Shown here: positions 23,928 through 26,246 of the stretch, in pieces
How the letters are laid out: the number at the start of each line of letters is the position of its first letter
How positions within the stretch are numbered: position 1 is the stretch's first letter
Assembly (NCBI GenBank): GCA_964400655.1
Contig: CAYNVN010000179.1
Coordinates: forward strand, 1-26,246
Origin: B16-G9 sp964400655
GTDB taxonomy: Bacteria > Bacteroidota > Bacteroidia > Bacteroidales > F082
Length of the DNA stretch: 26,246 nt
Direction of reading: 5' to 3'
Translations under genes and position numbers: made by a program
The notes under the pieces: model-generated
Told to the model about the DNA's origin: nothing
The model's input: only the letters and a program-made list of their open reading frames with translations
Database searches by the model: none

Positions 23928-23961
23928 AAAAAAACCCGGTTCGTTGGAATCGGGTTTTTTT
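23928..23961. terminator. Bidirectional terminator between rplS and dtd
   Basis: AAAAACCCGGTT pairs with AATCGGGTTTTT (one G-U pair) around CGTTGG, with T-tracts on both strands. It serves both converging genes. Confidence 0.9.
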
Positions 23962-24001
23962 GTTTATAACCGCCACAAGTAAAAGCAGTGCGATAAAACG
24001 A

Positions 24002-24454
24002 TTACTCTTTGTTTTTGGTATCGATAATAATGGTAACCGGACCCGAATTGATAAGGGCTATATCCATCTCCGCACCAAATTCACCGGTAGCAACAGGTTT
24101 ACCGAGCAACACCGAAAGCTCCTTAACAAAACTCCGGTAAAGCGGTATGGCCGTTTCGGGACGGGCAGCCTTTATGTAAGAGGGCCTGTTTCCCTTTTTG
24201 GTGCTTGCATGCAATGTAAACTGACTTACCACCAATACTTCGCCGCCAACATCCTGCACCGAAAGATTCATCACCCCGTTTTCATCGTCAAAAATACGAA
24301 GTCGTGTGATTTTTCCGGCAAGCCATTTAATATCTTCCTGCATATCGGTTTCTTCAATTCCCAAAAGTACCATCAATCCGTTACCAACAGACGACTTAAT
24401 ATGTCCGTCGATTGTAACGGATGCTTTTTTTACACGCTGAAGTACTGCTCTCAT
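24002..24454 (-). CDS. dtd: D-aminoacyl-tRNA deacylase Dtd
   Basis: Enzyme that removes D-amino acids (and Gly from tRNA-Ala) mischarged on tRNA. At 150 aa it has the normal length, and both catalytic signatures are present: SQFTL (77-81) and NSGPVT (136-141). The start MRAVLQRVKKASV is typical. It is a single-gene unit converging on rplS across a shared terminator. No exact promoter element was found upstream. Together with trmO, era and two tRNAs it adds to the translation-related content of the window. Confidence 0.97.
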   Translation of the reverse strand: MRAVLQRVKKASVTIDGHIKSSVGNGLMVLLGIEETDMQEDIKWLAGKITRLRIFDDENGVMNLSVQDVGGEVLVVSQFTLHASTKKGNRPSYIKAARPETAIPLYRSFVKELSVLLGKPVATGEFGAEMDIALINSGPVTIIIDTKNKE

Positions 24455-24559
24455 AATTCAATTTTTTAGCAAATATCCTAAAATCACAAACATCAAATTA
24501 CAAAACCCAAATAAATTTCAAATTACCAAATCCAAAACTAAAAACCACCTTAAATATAT

Positions 24560-24567
24560 TACCTTTG
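24560..24567 (+). promoter_or_regulatory. pdxJ-trmO promoter, -7 element
   Basis: TACCTTTG is an exact TAnnTTTG element 22 bp before the pdxJ ATG. No TTTG is visible at the -33 position. Confidence 0.65.
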
Positions 24568-24589
24568 TCTGCCTAAAACAAAGCTTATT

Positions 24590-25306
24590 ATGACACGCTT
24601 AAGTGTAAACATTAATAAAATAGCCACCTTACGAAATGCCCGCGGCGGCAATATGCCCGATGTTCAAAAAACCGCGCAGGATTGTGAGCGGTTCGGGGCA
24701 CAGGGTATTACGGTTCATCCGAGGCCCGATGAACGACACATCACCAGAAAAGATGTTGAATTGCTCAAACCTTTAATTACTACCGAATTTAACATTGAGG
24801 GCAACCCTACACCGGAGTTCATTGAACTGGTGCTAAAACACAAACCCCATCAGGTTACACTGGTTCCCGACGACCCCGGACAGCTTACCTCCGACCACGG
24901 TTGGGACACTGTGAAACACAAAGATTTTTTGGTTGATGTAATCGGCCGTTTTAAAAAAGCCGGAATAAGAACATCAATTTTTGTTGACCCTGACCCTGAA
25001 ATGGTTAAAAACGCCGTTCATACAGGTACCGACAGGGTTGAGCTTTATACCGAAAGCTATGCTTCGGGATTTAACGCCCATAAAGAAAAAGCCATAGCCC
25101 CTTTTCGTGAAGCTGCCGAAGTTGCAAAAAACGAAGGACTCGGACTCAATGCCGGCCACGACCTGAACCTTCACAACCTCCCCTACTTTATCCGAACCAT
25201 CCCGTGGGTTGACGAAGTTTCCATAGGTCATGCCCTCATCTGCGATGCACTGTATCTCGGACTTGAAAATACCATTCAGTTATATTTACGGGCATTAAGG
25301 AGCTGA
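24590..25306 (+). CDS. pdxJ: Pyridoxine 5'-phosphate synthase PdxJ
   Basis: Last step of DXP-dependent vitamin B6 synthesis: condenses 1-deoxyxylulose 5-phosphate with 3-amino-2-oxopropyl phosphate to give pyridoxine 5'-phosphate. The 238-aa TIM-barrel protein shows MTRLSVNINKIATLRNARGG at the start, TVHPRPDERHI (41-51), EFNIEG (66-71), LGLNAGHDLNLHNL and EVSIGHALI, all diagnostic. Its presence implies the DXP-dependent route rather than PdxS/PdxT. The stop codon is two bases before the trmO ATG, so the two genes are coupled. Confidence 0.97.
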   Translation: MTRLSVNINKIATLRNARGGNMPDVQKTAQDCERFGAQGITVHPRPDERHITRKDVELLKPLITTEFNIEGNPTPEFIELVLKHKPHQVTLVPDDPGQLTSDHGWDTVKHKDFLVDVIGRFKKAGIRTSIFVDPDPEMVKNAVHTGTDRVELYTESYASGFNAHKEKAIAPFREAAEVAKNEGLGLNAGHDLNLHNLPYFIRTIPWVDEVSIGHALICDALYLGLENTIQLYLRALRS

Positions 25307-25308
25307 CC

Positions 25309-25776
25309 ATGCCAACCGACAGCAAAACCATAATGTTTAAACCCATTGGTTATATCAAAACCCCTTTTGATGACAAAGAGTGGATTCCGCGACAGGGGAG
25401 CTATGATCGTACAGCAAAGGGTGTGGCCGTATTATATCCCGAATTTGCCGAAGGGTTAAAGTCGCTGGAACAGTTTAATTATTGCTGGTTGCTGTTCCAT
25501 TTTGACAAAAGCAAATCATTTTCGCTGATTCAACATCCGCCAAAAGACAACCGGCCTCACGGCGTTTTTTCCATCCGCAGCCCTAAACGCCCCAACAGCA
25601 TCGGGATGACCGTTGTTAAAATTGATAACATCGAAAACAACGAACTCCGTTTTACAGGTGCCGATATGATAAACGGCACACCTCTGCTCGATATCAAACC
25701 TTATGTGGAAGATATTGATTCGATACCCGGAGCGGGGAACGGCTGGATGAACAAACATCAGGAAGGCATCGGGTAA
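25309..25776 (+). CDS. TrmO-family tRNA (adenine-N6) methyltransferase (YaeB/TsaA)
   Basis: SAM-dependent protein of the TsaA/YaeB/TrmO beta-barrel family; E. coli TrmO methylates t6A37 in tRNA-Thr. The 155 aa carry the family start FKPIGYIKTPF and the signature GVFSIRSPKRPNSIGM (85-100), plus ALLDIKPY-like LLDIKPYVEDID. This is shorter than E. coli TrmO (about 235 aa), lacking the extra C-terminal domain, as in many relatives, so target and activity are inferred. The ATG at 25309 lies two bases after pdxJ; an internal Met at codon 9 is an alternative. Block C starts directly downstream. Confidence 0.88.
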   Translation: MPTDSKTIMFKPIGYIKTPFDDKEWIPRQGSYDRTAKGVAVLYPEFAEGLKSLEQFNYCWLLFHFDKSKSFSLIQHPPKDNRPHGVFSIRSPKRPNSIGMTVVKIDNIENNELRFTGADMINGTPLLDIKPYVEDIDSIPGAGNGWMNKHQEGIG

Positions 25777-26246
25777 CCTGCACCCTAAAGCATATGAGTT
25801 TGGAGTGCCTGGAGTTGAGCGTTTGGCGTTCAGCGTTTGGGCGGGCAAATCAAAAATCTGCAATCATAAATCAAAAGTGCCTAAAGTGCGCTAAAATTTG
25901 GAGTGCCTGGAGTGCCTAAAGTTTGGAGTACTTAGAGTAAATTACAAATATCAAGCAACAAATTCCAAAAAAATCACAAATATTAAAACCAAAAATCCAA
26001 AACTACATCGTTCATTCAAATCAGGTCGTCATTTCGACGACGAAGGAGGAGAAATCCCCCCACTATTAACGACCTGAACACCTTTTACTGCAAGGGCAGG
26101 CTGCTACTCAGGAGATTCCTCAGTCGTAACTCCCTCGGAATGACGACGGGACTTGCGGGAGGGGAAACAAGCAACAAGCATCCAGCAACGAGTTAAACCT
26201 CTCAACTTCAAAACCAAAACAACATCGTTTATTTATTAGTTCGTCA
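25777..26246 (-). repeat. Composite intergenic repeat, copy C (no gene)
   Basis: No credible gene. Its reverse complement follows copies A and B: GTCATTCCGAGGGAG, GACTGAGG/AATCTCCTGAG, GCAGCCTGCCC, GGGGGGATT/TCTCC, TCGAAATGACG, AATGAACGATGTAGTTTTGG, GTAATTTACTCTAAGTACTCC and CACTCCAAACTTTAGGCACTCC microrepeats that end next to the trmO stop. None of the GC-rich palindromes found in A or B is present, making C the reference empty copy. The TGACGAACTAATAAAT module recurs at the right edge (26231-26246, complement), so another unit probably continues beyond the window. Confidence 0.85.

Noticed and set aside
25777..26246. CRISPR array
   Set aside because: The microrepeats are degenerate, irregularly spaced and lack unique spacers; no cas gene is present.

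Overview
This 26 kb window reads as chromosomal DNA from a member of the Bacteroidota, most plausibly Bacteroidales or the related Marinilabiliales/Prolixibacteraceae group. The support is indirect but consistent. Ten genes are preceded by the Bacteroidota sigma factor -7 element TAnnTTTG, Shine-Dalgarno sequences are largely absent, transketolase is split into two subunits, dnaA does not sit beside dnaN, and the protein sequences have a Bacteroidota flavour. No phage, plasmid, transposase or CRISPR genes are visible. The species assignment is inference.

Layout. Positions 1-344 hold a repeat block (copy A), followed by lgt (lipoprotein maturation). Positions 1251-7352 hold a minus-strand tripartite efflux operon in the order marR, HlyD-type adaptor, RND pump, TolC-type channel. 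Two matching 16-bp palindromes, one beside the marR promoter and one just ahead of the adaptor gene, are likely MarR operators. Positions 7396-8081 hold repeat block B. Then come era (minus), a divergent initiator tRNA-Met (plus), dnaA (minus), a YigZ-family gene overlapping an EamA transporter gene (minus), a DUF3108 gene (minus) and tRNA-Pro (minus). The plus strand then carries a LolD-type ATPase gene and a large exported protein with 13 TPR-like repeats. Next are a HAD hydrolase and a universal stress protein (minus), an acyl-CoA dehydrogenase (minus), xerD (plus), the two transketolase halves (minus), rplS (plus), dtd (minus), and pdxJ-trmO (plus, nearly overlapping). Positions 25777-26246 hold repeat block C.

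The genes are mostly housekeeping: translation quality control (dtd, trmO, era, tRNAs, L19), envelope (lgt, lolD, efflux), replication and segregation (dnaA, xerD) and central metabolism (transketolase, acyl-CoA dehydrogenase, pdxJ).

The most unusual content is non-coding. Blocks A, B and C are related composite repeats of roughly 300-650 bp, with A and B in the same orientation and C inverted. GC-rich palindromes of 16-32 bp sit inside them, and several are present in one copy and cleanly absent at the matching position in another, as expected of small mobile palindromes. A related 18-nt hairpin also splits a partial duplicate of tRNA-Pro that lies in the leader between the tRNA-Pro promoter and the tRNA itself.
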